Assembly: GCF_025950235.1 (NCBI RefSeq) | Contig: NZ_JAPDDT010000005.1 | Span: 310,001-374,000 of the forward strand | DNA length: 64,000 nt | Source: Luteolibacter arcticus | Lineage (GTDB): Bacteria > Verrucomicrobiota > Verrucomicrobiia > Verrucomicrobiales > Akkermansiaceae | Reading direction: 5' to 3' | Shown here: one piece after another, positions 1 through 8,507 of the stretch | Position numbering within the stretch: the stretch's first letter is position 1 | How the letters are laid out: each line of letters opens with the position of its first letter | Notes under the pieces: generated by a model | Told to the model about the DNA's origin: nothing | Seen by the model: the letters and a program-made list of their open reading frames with translations, nothing else | Databases searched by the model: none | Translations under genes and position numbers: made by a program

Positions 1-3000
1 CAAAGTCACCGCCGGGCTGCCGCCGGAAAGCGTGAGACTGGCGGCCGGATTGACCCACGGCCGGTTAAGCTGGAGCACGGAGGTCGCGCCATTCATCACG
101 ACCCCGGCGAGAGAATTGAGGCCACCCGATGCGTCATTGATCAGTCGCGAGCGGGTACCCACCGTGACCGTACCAGTGCCGAGCGCGTTGGCAGCTCCGG
201 CGCGCAAGCCAGCGAAGTCGTCACCGCTGGCCAGATGATCCACTGCCCAATCGCCGGTGAAGGAATTGTTCGCAGAGTTGACCGAGACCTGGCGGATATC
301 CCCCGCGAGCACTACTGCGTTGCTTTCCGAAACGATCGCAATGTGGCCGCTGCCGGACAGCGCTCCGGTGAGGCTCGCGCTGTTCGCGTAGCTGCCACCC
401 GTGATGCGGAGAAAGGAGCTGTCGGCATTCGTGATCGCGGCGGAGACGGTGTGGGTCGAGCTTCCGGTCGAGGCGCTAAAGCGGATCGCCCCGCCCCCTT
501 CCAAGGTCACGGGAGGCAAGTTGTAGGAGACATTTTGGTTCTGGCTTGCGTGGAGCCTCGCCAGATTGAGCGTGCCGCCGTTTTGGATCCGCAGGCTGCG
601 GGCGAAGAAGGCCTGGCTATTTATACCGGTGTTGTTCGACGTCACGAGGTGCGCCACGGCGTAGTCATCTCCCGTCCCCTGGGTGCCAGCGACCGGAGCG
701 GCTGCGCCGCTCGTCCAGGTCGTATCAGCATTCCACGGTCCATTCGCGATCGAGGTATAGTGGTCGTCGATGACCAGAGTCGCCGAGGCAGGACTGCCGG
801 CGACGAACGACGAGGTCGGCGTGGGCGTCAGCGTGACCGTTTTGACAGGCCCTGGTGGGGCTGCGATGGGCGTCAAAGTGACCGTCCCGCTCAACTCCCC
901 GGCTTGCAGCCAGATGCTGGTCGGCAGCGGTTGATAATCGGTGCCGGTCACCCCGCTCCCCGAAATGCTGAAAGGAACCGTCAAATTGCCAATCGGATGG
1001 CTGCGCGTGATGACGAAACTCGCTGCCACTGGACCGGAGCGCGAAGGCACGCCGGAGGTGGTGACCGTTACCTCGGGCAGTGGCGGCTGGAGGGCGGTGA
1101 AGCTCACCGGTGCCGAATCAATCGAGTAGCCCCAATCGCCGAAATTCGCCCGCGCCGTCACCGTGCGTGGCCCCGGATTCAGCGCGGCCACGGTGCATTG
1201 GTAGGGCTCGCTGGTCGCGTTGCCGACCACGGTGGTGCCGTCGAGGAAATCGACGCTCTTCACCAGATGGCCGCCTTCGGAGACCTCCGCTTCGAGCACC
1301 GCATTGAGCGGTTGGATCGATGACCCGGCAATCGGCTCGTGGACGTGCAACTCGGGCGGATGCGTCGCCTGCTGGTAGAGCGACTCGATGTGCGCGGGGG
1401 AGAGGGTCTGGTTATAGACGCGCACGTCATCCAGCCAGCCCTTGAAATAACGCGCCGGGTTCCCCGGTTCCCACGCAAGATACATCCAGCTGTTGAAGGC
1501 CTCCGAGGTAATCTCCGTGGCGTGGGTGGCGCTCTGTAGGCCCGCCGCCGTCCGCAGGTGCAGCGTCACTCCCGTCGGCGAGACCGCCATCGCCGCGAGG
1601 CACCATTCGCCATCCGGCACCGTCAGCGCCGGCGAGGGCGCAAAGGTGTAGCCCGCATCGTTCCAATGGTAGCGCAGCTCATGGCCCTCTCCGAAGCCAA
1701 AGCCCGCCGCCGACGAGCCGCCGCGGGTGAACACGAAGGGAGCCCACGGGTTCTGCGCGCCATTGCGCTTCACCCATGTGGTCATGGTCAGCGTGGCGGT
1801 GTTGTAGTTGGGCGCCGGGAATGAGCTCTCGCCGCCACCGCCATTGAAATACGCACCGCGGCCGGTCACCGCATTCGCTCCGGGCTCACCGGGCACCACG
1901 CCACTGAACTGGCGGAAGCCATTGTGCGAGGATCGCCGCGCGTTGATCACCCCAAAGCCGTCGTAGATGCCTTCGTCGAGATTCCAATGGTCCACGGGGA
2001 ACAGCGACTCCCCGACCGGACCGACCGCCACGTAACCGGTGCCGGTACGCCCGGTGACATCCTGGATGCGGTAGGAGAAGCTGTCCGTCCCGGTGGTGAA
2101 GCCGGTCGCCGGGGTATAGACGATTTCATCGCGCCCGCCGGGACCGGTGCCCACCGAGCGCACCAGCGTGCCCCCCTCGACCGACAGTGAAGGGAAAGAG
2201 AGCAGCGTGAGGGCGTCGCCATTCGAGTCGGAGTCATTCGCCAGCACGTCGATCGCCACGTTGCTGCCGCTCAGGAAAACCGCGCGGTCCATGTTTGCCC
2301 GCGGTGGCAGGGGAAAGGCGTAGGGGCCGAGGGCGTCCAGGATGCCGGTCCGGCCGTTACGGTGGGAGATGATCTTCGCAAGCTCCGAGGAGGAGAAGCG
2401 CGACAAGGAATTGTCCGACATGATCGTCGGCCCCTCCGGCTTGCCGCCGCCCTCGTAGTGGCTGGAGCCCCAATTGTGACCGGCTTCATGACGCCAGATC
2501 ACCGAGAAGTCGCCATTCACGTCGGTGCCGTTCGCCGAGTAGCGGCTGGCCGTGCCAATCACCCCGACATAAGCCAAGCCACCCCCCGCCCCCGGCCGGG
2601 CCACCAGCGCAAGGTCGTGCGTCGTGCCGACAGGCACCACTGAAGTCCACTGTGTCCGCAGTTCCGGCAGCAGTCCGCTGGTGCTTGCCCCGTGCACCAC
2701 GTACGGGTCGGTGGCCGACGAAGAACGGACGATCACCTTGCCGATCCGGTGCAGCAGCGCGGCATCCCGGAGATAGGAGAGGTTGGACGCCATCACCGAA
2801 AATTCCGCCATCTCCACGGCGGCATCCACGTCCGAACCCGTCGTCACGTACTGCTGGTTCGTCGCATCGATCCCGACTTCCGCTTCGCGCACGATCGAGC
2901 CCGCGCCGCCGGCACCGGTCACGGTGGTCGGCCACACCGGCTGCCAATTCGTGCTCCCGCGGATCGACGCGGTGCTGCCGGTGCTGCTCCATTCGACGCC

Positions 3001-3345
3001 GCTCTCAAAGCTGATCCGGCACAGCAACGTGCCGTCCGGCTTCAGCAGGCCCGCGGCAATCGCGCCCGGCTGATTGGCGATCGTCCCGAAGTAGATCCGC
3101 GACTCGCGCGGGGTGTAGGCGTTGAACGCGCCCGCATCGTCCTGCACCAGCACCCCGAAATTCGTGCTCCGGATCGGATGGGCGACAAAATCCACCGTCA
3201 CCGATTCGCTCGCCGTGGCGACGGCGCGGCGGAACGATGCCGGGGGCGCTTGCCCGAAGCCACAGGACAGGGAGGCGGCGGCGAAGAGACCCGACAACCG
3301 CACGATGCGTGGGATGAAGGCGCGAATACGGGGAGGATTTTCCAT
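1..3345 (-). CDS. Giant secreted zinc metalloprotease with LamG, Calx-beta-like and PATR regions (3' end outside window)
   Basis: The reading frame is open from an ATG at 3345 to the window edge, at least 1115 codons, so the C-terminus is missing. It starts with a signal-peptide-like segment (about residues 1-32). Residues 286-296 read HEAGHNWGSSH, the metzincin zinc site HExxHxxGxxH, followed about 20 residues later by IMSDNS, which fits the Met-turn. After this come a cadherin/Ig-like stretch with VLANDSDSNGD (about 350), a LamG/concanavalin-like domain (about 450-660), an Ig-like segment (660-715), a Calx-beta-like segment (750-860) and the start of a beta-strand-repeat region. An extracellular protein-degrading role is inferred from the motif. 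It is divergent from the next protease gene, and the 180-bp repeat lies in their shared upstream region. The exact peptidase family is not certain. Confidence 0.85.
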   Translation of the reverse strand, partial: MENPPRIRAFIPRIVRLSGLFAAASLSCGFGQAPPASFRRAVATASESVTVDFVAHPIRSTNFGVLVQDDAGAFNAYTPRESRIYFGTIANQPGAIAAGLLKPDGTLLCRISFESGVEWSSTGSTASIRGSTNWQPVWPTTVTGAGGAGSIVREAEVGIDATNQQYVTTGSDVDAAVEMAEFSVMASNLSYLRDAALLHRIGKVIVRSSSATDPYVVHGASTSGLLPELRTQWTSVVPVGTTHDLALVARPGAGGGLAYVGVIGTASRYSANGTDVNGDFSVIWRHEAGHNWGSSHYEGGGKPEGPTIMSDNSLSRFSSSELAKIISHRNGRTGILDALGPYAFPLPPRANMDRAVFLSGSNVAIDVLANDSDSNGDALTLLSFPSLSVEGGTLVRSVGTGPGGRDEIVYTPATGFTTGTDSFSYRIQDVTGRTGTGYVAVGPVGESLFPVDHWNLDEGIYDGFGVINARRSSHNGFRQFSGVVPGEPGANAVTGRGAYFNGGGGESSFPAPNYNTATLTMTTWVKRNGAQNPWAPFVFTRGGSSAAGFGFGEGHELRYHWNDAGYTFAPSPALTVPDGEWCLAAMAVSPTGVTLHLRTAAGLQSATHATEITSEAFNSWMYLAWEPGNPARYFKGWLDDVRVYNQTLSPAHIESLYQQATHPPELHVHEPIAGSSIQPLNAVLEAEVSEGGHLVKSVDFLDGTTVVGNATSEPYQCTVAALNPGPRTVTARANFGDWGYSIDSAPVSFTALQPPLPEVTVTTSGVPSRSGPVAASFVITRSHPIGNLTVPFSISGSGVTGTDYQPLPTSIWLQAGELSGTVTLTPIAAPPGPVKTVTLTPTPTSSFVAGSPASATLVIDDHYTSIANGPWNADTTWTSGAAAPVAGTQGTGDDYAVAHLVTSNNTGINSQAFFARSLRIQNGGTLNLARLHASQNQNVSYNLPPVTLEGGGAIRFSASTGSSTHTVSAAITNADSSFLRITGGSYANSASLTGALSGSGHIAIVSESNAVVLAGDIRQVSVNSANNSFTGDWAVDHLASGDDFAGLRAGAANALGTGTVTVGTRSRLINDASGGLNSLAGVVMNGATSVLQLNRPWVNPAASLTLSGGSPAVTL

Positions 3346-3439
3346 CACTTGAGGGATCCTTAGGCGTCGAACTATGCCACGATAAGGCGAAATTCTTCAA
3401 AAAATCCGGCGAACCGTGCTCATCCGTGACCCCGCAACG

Positions 3440-3619
3440 GTACAAGAGTAGGCCGCCAAGGTCCCACCCTTGGCGGCCCGAATCATTTCCTGCCCACACC
3501 CGTAGGCTGCAGAAGCGATTTTGTGCTGTTCACCCTTACATGAAAACAACGCGGAGCGCGGTCTTCATGGTCATAGACCCTTCAGGTTCTCTGACGTTCA
3601 AAGTTCCTGAGAAATTTTT
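3440..3619 (-). repeat. 180-bp intergenic element, copy 1
   Basis: This block recurs at 8320-8499 with a single difference (t at 3470, c at 8350). It contains an inverted repeat, GGCCGCCAAG at 3451-3460 and CTTGGCGGCC at 3469-3478, with an 8-base loop. The single difference keeps base pairing only in minus-strand RNA, where A-U becomes G-U; plus-strand RNA would have an A-C mismatch. On the minus strand the block starts with an AT-rich end. It holds a short frame (MKTALRVVFM) nine bases after AAGGG, and ends in the hairpin followed by a weak T-rich tract. Here it sits between two divergent protease genes. It may be a small RNA, a leader or a miniature repeat; the strand given is the one favoured by the hairpin argument. 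Confidence 0.85.
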
Positions 3620-3702
3620 GAAACTTCCCGCAAGGCCCGGTCGAACACCACCGTTTTAAATAAAGTCGACGTTCCTTAACCTTTGTGATTGAAGCTGCGG
3701 CC

Positions 3703-6700
3703 ATGCGACGCCTCCTTTCGCTGGTTCTCCCGTTGGTTCTGTTGGTTGGAATTGCCCTCTGGTGGCTCGGCCGGGATACCCCGGCTCCTCCATCCGGGAG
3801 GGCGGTCGAAGCGACGAAGACCCTGCCTCCCGTCGCCGACCCGGCGCTGGAGCAATGGCTGAACGATCACCGCGAGGTCCGTGAAATCCCCACGACGGAT
3901 CTGCAGCAGGCCGTGACGCTGGCGACGGAGCGCAAGGCCCGAATGCTCCAGTGGATCGCAGCCGACCCCGCGCAGGCCTTGGCACAGGCAGTGACGCCGA
4001 CCCAGTACGAGGCGCTGCCAGAGCCCCTCAAGCCGTGGTTCGAGCGACCGTTCGTGGCGCTCGCCACGCTGCGCGTGCTGCCGGTGTGCGCGGATGGGGC
4101 TCCTGCCGAGCCGATGCGGATTCTGGAAATGGAGGGCCGGAGTTGGGATGCCTCGGTCTTTGGCTGGCGGAAGCGCCAGTTGACCAAGGAGGGCACCCCG
4201 CTCGCCGGCATCACGCTGGATGGGGTGGCGGCGATTGCGGAGCACGCCTTCGCGCCGGTCGCTGCGGACGAAGTCGCGGCCCACGCCGCGCTGCCGCTTG
4301 GCAATCAGGATCCGACCCGCGATTTTTCCACCGGCGAAGTGCTGGGCGACCGTCCGGTCACCGCCTTGGCGGCCGGCAAGCGTTTCCTTTTTGCCGATTC
4401 ATCCTCCCTCGATGAGGCGAACCAGAAGATGGCGCAGCTGGATGAATCCGTGTCGCCGACCCACGGTTCGAACGTGGTGTTCGCCCTGCCATCGCCCGCC
4501 GAAGGCGGCGGGGTCGATTGGGAAGGCGCACAGGGCGAGGTCGAGCTTCAGGCGAGCGCTTGGTCGGAGACCCCCAAGTCCGTCTTCTGTATCCGCGTTG
4601 ATTTCTCGGACGTGCCGGGCGAGGTCGTGAGCCAGGCCGCCTTGGCCACCGTCATGAATACGGCCGTGGCGGATTCCCTGGAGGAAATGTCCTACGGCAA
4701 GACCACCGTCACTGCGACGGTCAGCGCGAGCACGGTCCGCATGCCGCAAACGGCGACATTCTACGCGCCTTCCAAGAACAGCGAACTCCACACTGACGCC
4801 AAGAATGCCTACCTCGCCGTGGCCGGAGCCAGCGCGCTCAACGGCTATGACATCGTGGTCGTCCATTTCCCGAGCATCGGCATGCAGGGCAACGGCTTGA
4901 CCTACGCCGGCCTGGCGGGCGGCGGCAACCAATGGCTGCAGGGAAACCATGACTCGGGCGTGATCATCCACGAGTTCGGCCACAACTATGGCCTCGGCCA
5001 TGCGAGCTTCTGGGCCACCACCGATGGCAGCGTGGCGGGTACCGGCAACACCGTCGAGTATGGCGACCAGACCGACATCATGGGTGGCGGCCCGGATCCG
5101 GAAGGCCATTTCCACATCCAGGGAAAACAACGGCTCGGCTGGTTCTCCGCCGCGAATTGGCAGGATGCGACCGCGACCGGCTCCGGCACCCGCCGCATCT
5201 ACCGCTTCGATTCCGATGCCACCACCGGTGAGCTGCGGGGCGTCCGCATCACCAAGGCCGCCGCACCGGCCCAGTACTACTGGGTCGGCTACCGTCCGGG
5301 GATCTCCACCCAGCCGGCCTTCCAGCAGGGTGCCTATGTAATCTGGCAACGGCCGGACGAAACGCGTTCGTGGCTGCTCGATACCACCCCGGGAACGCCG
5401 GATGGCAAGAACGACGCCGCCGTCGGGCTCGGGCGCACCTTTTCGGATACCACCGCCAACGTCCACGTCACGCCGCTCGCCATCGGCGGGGCGGGGGCCG
5501 ACCAGTGGCTCGATGTCAATGTGCAGATCGGACCATTCCCCGGGAATACCCCACCGACCGCCACGCTGACCGGCTCCGGTAGCGTCGAGGCTCGCTCGGA
5601 CGTGACCTTCTCTGCCACGGCTTCCGATGGCAATGGCGACACGCTGGCCTACCACTGGGATTTCGGCGACGGCAGCGCCTCCACAAACACCTCCGCGGTC
5701 AACCACCGCTGGCTCGTTGGTGGCAGCTACACCGTGACCCTCACCGTGAGCGACATGAAGGGCGGCACGGTCGTCAAGACGCAGGCCGTCACCGTCAGCG
5801 ATCCGCTCATGACGTGGACCGCGGGCACCGTCTCCGCCGGTCGCACCGTGAATCGCAACGCCTATCTCAACGGCCGCTTCATCGCCACCGGCAATCAATA
5901 TGCCTATGGATCCTTCGATGGCCTCACGTGGAAGGAACAGTACATGGCCCTGAATTTCAGGAGCGGTGGCATCGCCTACGGCAATGGCCGCTACGTAATC
6001 GCCGGCAGTGACTACATCAGCGGCCAGTGGCGTGCCGTCGCCTTCCACTCGACCGATGGCGTTCAATGGACGCAGGCAACGCTGGCCTCGCTGCCGGAAC
6101 TGCGCGATGTCGCGTGGAGCGGTAGTGCCTTCGTGGCCGTGGGCGTCGACGGCACCATCCTGCGTTCCACCGATGGAGGACAAACCTGGAGCACCATCAC
6201 GGCTCCCGGCATCCAGACGCTCCAAAGCATCGCCTACGGTGGCGGGGTCTTCGTCGCCGTGGGAGGCACGAAGGTCTACACCTCCCCCGATGGCATCGCC
6301 TGGACCGACCGCAGCGCCGGCCACAGCCTGGCCAGTTGGCACAGCTTCGACAGCGTGGAATACGCCGCCGGGAAATTCATCGCCGGCGGCTGGTACAGCG
6401 GCCTGCACGTGTCCCTCAATGGTGGGGTGACGTGGAGCGAGACGCCGATCCGCGGCGATCACGATTATGAAGTCGAGAACATCGCCGCTGGCAACGGGAG
6501 CGTAGTCGCGTCGGCCATTGACAAGGCCGATGGGACAACGGCCCTGCTGGTGTCCATTGACGGGCTTTCATGGGAAGAAAGCAGCTACACCGGTTTCCCT
6601 TTCACCCCGGCGCTGGCATTCGGAAGCGGTCGCTACTCCACCGTCAATAACACCGGGGGCGGGAGTTCCCGCAGCAACAGCTTCTATCCATCGAATGGTG

Positions 6701-8226
6701 CTCCCTCCGCCAGCATCACCGCCCCGGCAACTGCGAATGCGCGGGCCAGTGTGACTCTCTCCGCCACCACCAGCGATCCGAATGGCGACCCGCTGATCAT
6801 CGCCTGGGACTTCAAGAACGGCAAACCGCTGGTCACCGGCCCATCGGTCATTCATGTCTATCCCACCGGCGGCGCCTTCTCCGTGGACCTCATCGCCACC
6901 GACACCCGCGGCGGCGTGACCGTCACCACCCATGCGATCACCGTGACCGATCCGCTGGACACCTGGATCACCCGTACCTCCGGCACCGCCACCCGCCTCA
7001 ATGACATCGCCTACGGCGGCGGGAAGCTGGTCGCGGTGGGCGACAGCAGCACCTACCGGATCTCCACCGACGGCATCAACTGGACGGGCGGCAGCGTCGC
7101 GTCGAACGTCTATCTCTACGGGCTCACTCACGATGGCAGCAACTTCATCGGGGTCGGCATGAACTACGACTTCGACGCACCGGTCGGCTGGAAAGGAGCG
7201 ATCTACACCTCGCCCAATGGCACTACTTGGACCCGCCGCCATCTCGGTGGAGCGACTCTCAGGGACGTCGCCTTTGGAGGCGGCGCTTACATCGCGGTCG
7301 GCGACTCCGGCGCGATGTGGCGATCCACCAATGGCATGACGTGGTCGCCTGTTCCTTCCGGGGTCGCGGTGAACGTCAACAGTGTCGCCTACGGCAGTGG
7401 TGGCTTCGTTGCCGTCGGCGCTGCCAACAACGGCTCGAACGGGACCGTCCTGACCTCCCCCGATGGAACCACGTGGACGAATACCTCCGCAGCCGCCGGT
7501 CTCGACAGTTGGCACGGCTTCTACGAAGTCGACTACTGCAACGACCGCTTCCTCGCCTCCGGTTGGTTCGCGAAAATCCGGCACTCCACCAATGGTGGTG
7601 CCAGCTTCGCCACGACCCAAACTGGCACCCGCCAGATCGCCGGCTTCGCCTACGGCAACGGCCTCTATTTCGCGGCCGGCATCGACATGGATAACCTCGA
7701 AGCGGACATCAACCTGATCTCCACTGACGGGGTCAACTGGAACCCCCTGACCACCGCGAACGAGGAACTCCGGCAAGCCGCCGTGTTCTTCAACAACACC
7801 TTCATTACGGTGGGAGACTTCGGAACGATCCGGCAGTCTGCGGTCTTCACCGCTCCCCCGGCCAGCGGCTACAGTGCCTGGCTGGCGCTCCACTTCGCCG
7901 GTTCCCCGCCACTCTCCGGGAGCGACGATGACTTCGACGGCGACGGGGTCGCGAACCTGATCGAGTACGCCACCGGGACCGATCCAAAAGACAGCGGTGC
8001 CCGGGTGGCCTTCACCCACACCGTGCAGGGCGGACAGCTGATCCTCACCATCCCCCGCGACCCCGCGGCGACCGATGTAGAGATCACCGGCGAACGCTCC
8101 ACCTTGCTCAATGGCTGGAGCGATACCGGAGTGACCGTGCTTGAGGACACCGCCCTGCAATTCCGCGCCGCAATCCCGATCGATGGATCCAAGGCCTTCC
8201 TGCGGGCGAAGTTCAGCGTGAACTGA
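3703..8226 (+). CDS. Giant exported zinc metalloprotease with two PKD domains and two BNR-type propellers
   Basis: The product has 1507 residues from the ATG at 3703. An in-frame GTG at 3685 is possible, but the ATG directly precedes the hydrophobic leader. Residues 423-433 read HEFGHNYGLGH, a metzincin zinc site, followed by a DIMGGG Met-turn-like stretch and a KQRLGW segment resembling M6/M11 peptidases. Then come PKD domain 1 (about 616-700, with HWDFGDGS), a set of photosystem-assembly/BNR-like repeats (about 703-993, recurring S.DG..W motifs), PKD domain 2 (about 999-1083), a second set of such repeats (about 1086-1383) and a C-terminal calcium-loop segment (DDDFDGDGVANLIEYATGTD). The leader may be a signal peptide or a membrane anchor. 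It is flanked on both sides by the 180-bp repeat. The fold reading is strong; the substrate is unknown. Confidence 0.9.
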   Translation: MRRLLSLVLPLVLLVGIALWWLGRDTPAPPSGRAVEATKTLPPVADPALEQWLNDHREVREIPTTDLQQAVTLATERKARMLQWIAADPAQALAQAVTPTQYEALPEPLKPWFERPFVALATLRVLPVCADGAPAEPMRILEMEGRSWDASVFGWRKRQLTKEGTPLAGITLDGVAAIAEHAFAPVAADEVAAHAALPLGNQDPTRDFSTGEVLGDRPVTALAAGKRFLFADSSSLDEANQKMAQLDESVSPTHGSNVVFALPSPAEGGGVDWEGAQGEVELQASAWSETPKSVFCIRVDFSDVPGEVVSQAALATVMNTAVADSLEEMSYGKTTVTATVSASTVRMPQTATFYAPSKNSELHTDAKNAYLAVAGASALNGYDIVVVHFPSIGMQGNGLTYAGLAGGGNQWLQGNHDSGVIIHEFGHNYGLGHASFWATTDGSVAGTGNTVEYGDQTDIMGGGPDPEGHFHIQGKQRLGWFSAANWQDATATGSGTRRIYRFDSDATTGELRGVRITKAAAPAQYYWVGYRPGISTQPAFQQGAYVIWQRPDETRSWLLDTTPGTPDGKNDAAVGLGRTFSDTTANVHVTPLAIGGAGADQWLDVNVQIGPFPGNTPPTATLTGSGSVEARSDVTFSATASDGNGDTLAYHWDFGDGSASTNTSAVNHRWLVGGSYTVTLTVSDMKGGTVVKTQAVTVSDPLMTWTAGTVSAGRTVNRNAYLNGRFIATGNQYAYGSFDGLTWKEQYMALNFRSGGIAYGNGRYVIAGSDYISGQWRAVAFHSTDGVQWTQATLASLPELRDVAWSGSAFVAVGVDGTILRSTDGGQTWSTITAPGIQTLQSIAYGGGVFVAVGGTKVYTSPDGIAWTDRSAGHSLASWHSFDSVEYAAGKFIAGGWYSGLHVSLNGGVTWSETPIRGDHDYEVENIAAGNGSVVASAIDKADGTTALLVSIDGLSWEESSYTGFPFTPALAFGSGRYSTVNNTGGGSSRSNSFYPSNGAPSASITAPATANARASVTLSATTSDPNGDPLIIAWDFKNGKPLVTGPSVIHVYPTGGAFSVDLIATDTRGGVTVTTHAITVTDPLDTWITRTSGTATRLNDIAYGGGKLVAVGDSSTYRISTDGINWTGGSVASNVYLYGLTHDGSNFIGVGMNYDFDAPVGWKGAIYTSPNGTTWTRRHLGGATLRDVAFGGGAYIAVGDSGAMWRSTNGMTWSPVPSGVAVNVNSVAYGSGGFVAVGAANNGSNGTVLTSPDGTTWTNTSAAAGLDSWHGFYEVDYCNDRFLASGWFAKIRHSTNGGASFATTQTGTRQIAGFAYGNGLYFAAGIDMDNLEADINLISTDGVNWNPLTTANEELRQAAVFFNNTFITVGDFGTIRQSAVFTAPPASGYSAWLALHFAGSPPLSGSDDDFDGDGVANLIEYATGTDPKDSGARVAFTHTVQGGQLILTIPRDPAATDVEITGERSTLLNGWSDTGVTVLEDTALQFRAAIPIDGSKAFLRAKFSVN

Positions 8227-8319
8227 GCCTCTGCCGCACGAACTCTTCATTCGGCCGGGAGGGAAGACACTTTCCTCTCGCTGAATGGACCGCCCCAAGC
8301 GCCCCGAGGCACCACCACT

Positions 8320-8499
8320 GTACAAGAGTAGGCCGCCAAGGTCCCACCCCTGGCGGCCCGAATCATTTCCTGCCCACACCCGTAGGCTGCAGAAGCGATT
8401 TTGTGCTGTTCACCCTTACATGAAAACAACGCGGAGCGCGGTCTTCATGGTCATAGACCCTTCAGGTTCTCTGACGTTCAAAGTTCCTGAGAAATTTTT
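8320..8499 (-). repeat. 180-bp intergenic element, copy 2
   Basis: This is the second copy of the block at 3440-3619, in the same orientation and 179/180 identical. Here it lies between the convergent 3' ends of the metalloprotease (stop at 8226) and the FAD oxidase (stop at 8508). The hairpin is at 8331-8358. Because the two copies sit in different contexts (a divergent promoter region versus a convergent 3' region), a simple role as promoter or terminator of one fixed gene does not explain both. Confidence 0.85.
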
Positions 8500-8507
8500 A
8501 CGATGAG

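Noticed and set aside
235-1323. Plus-strand open frame of 362 codons in the first kilobase
   Set aside because: It is antisense to the continuous metalloprotease frame and has an Arg/Gly-rich composition typical of shadow frames.
4399-8379. Long minus-strand open frames (687 and 603 codons) across the second metalloprotease
   Set aside because: The plus-strand frame carries the zinc site, PKD and propeller domains; the minus-strand frames have no recognisable domain.
3440-8499. Composite transposon formed by the two 180-bp repeats
   Set aside because: No transposase lies between them and no target-site duplication is visible; the repeats are in direct orientation around a single protease gene.
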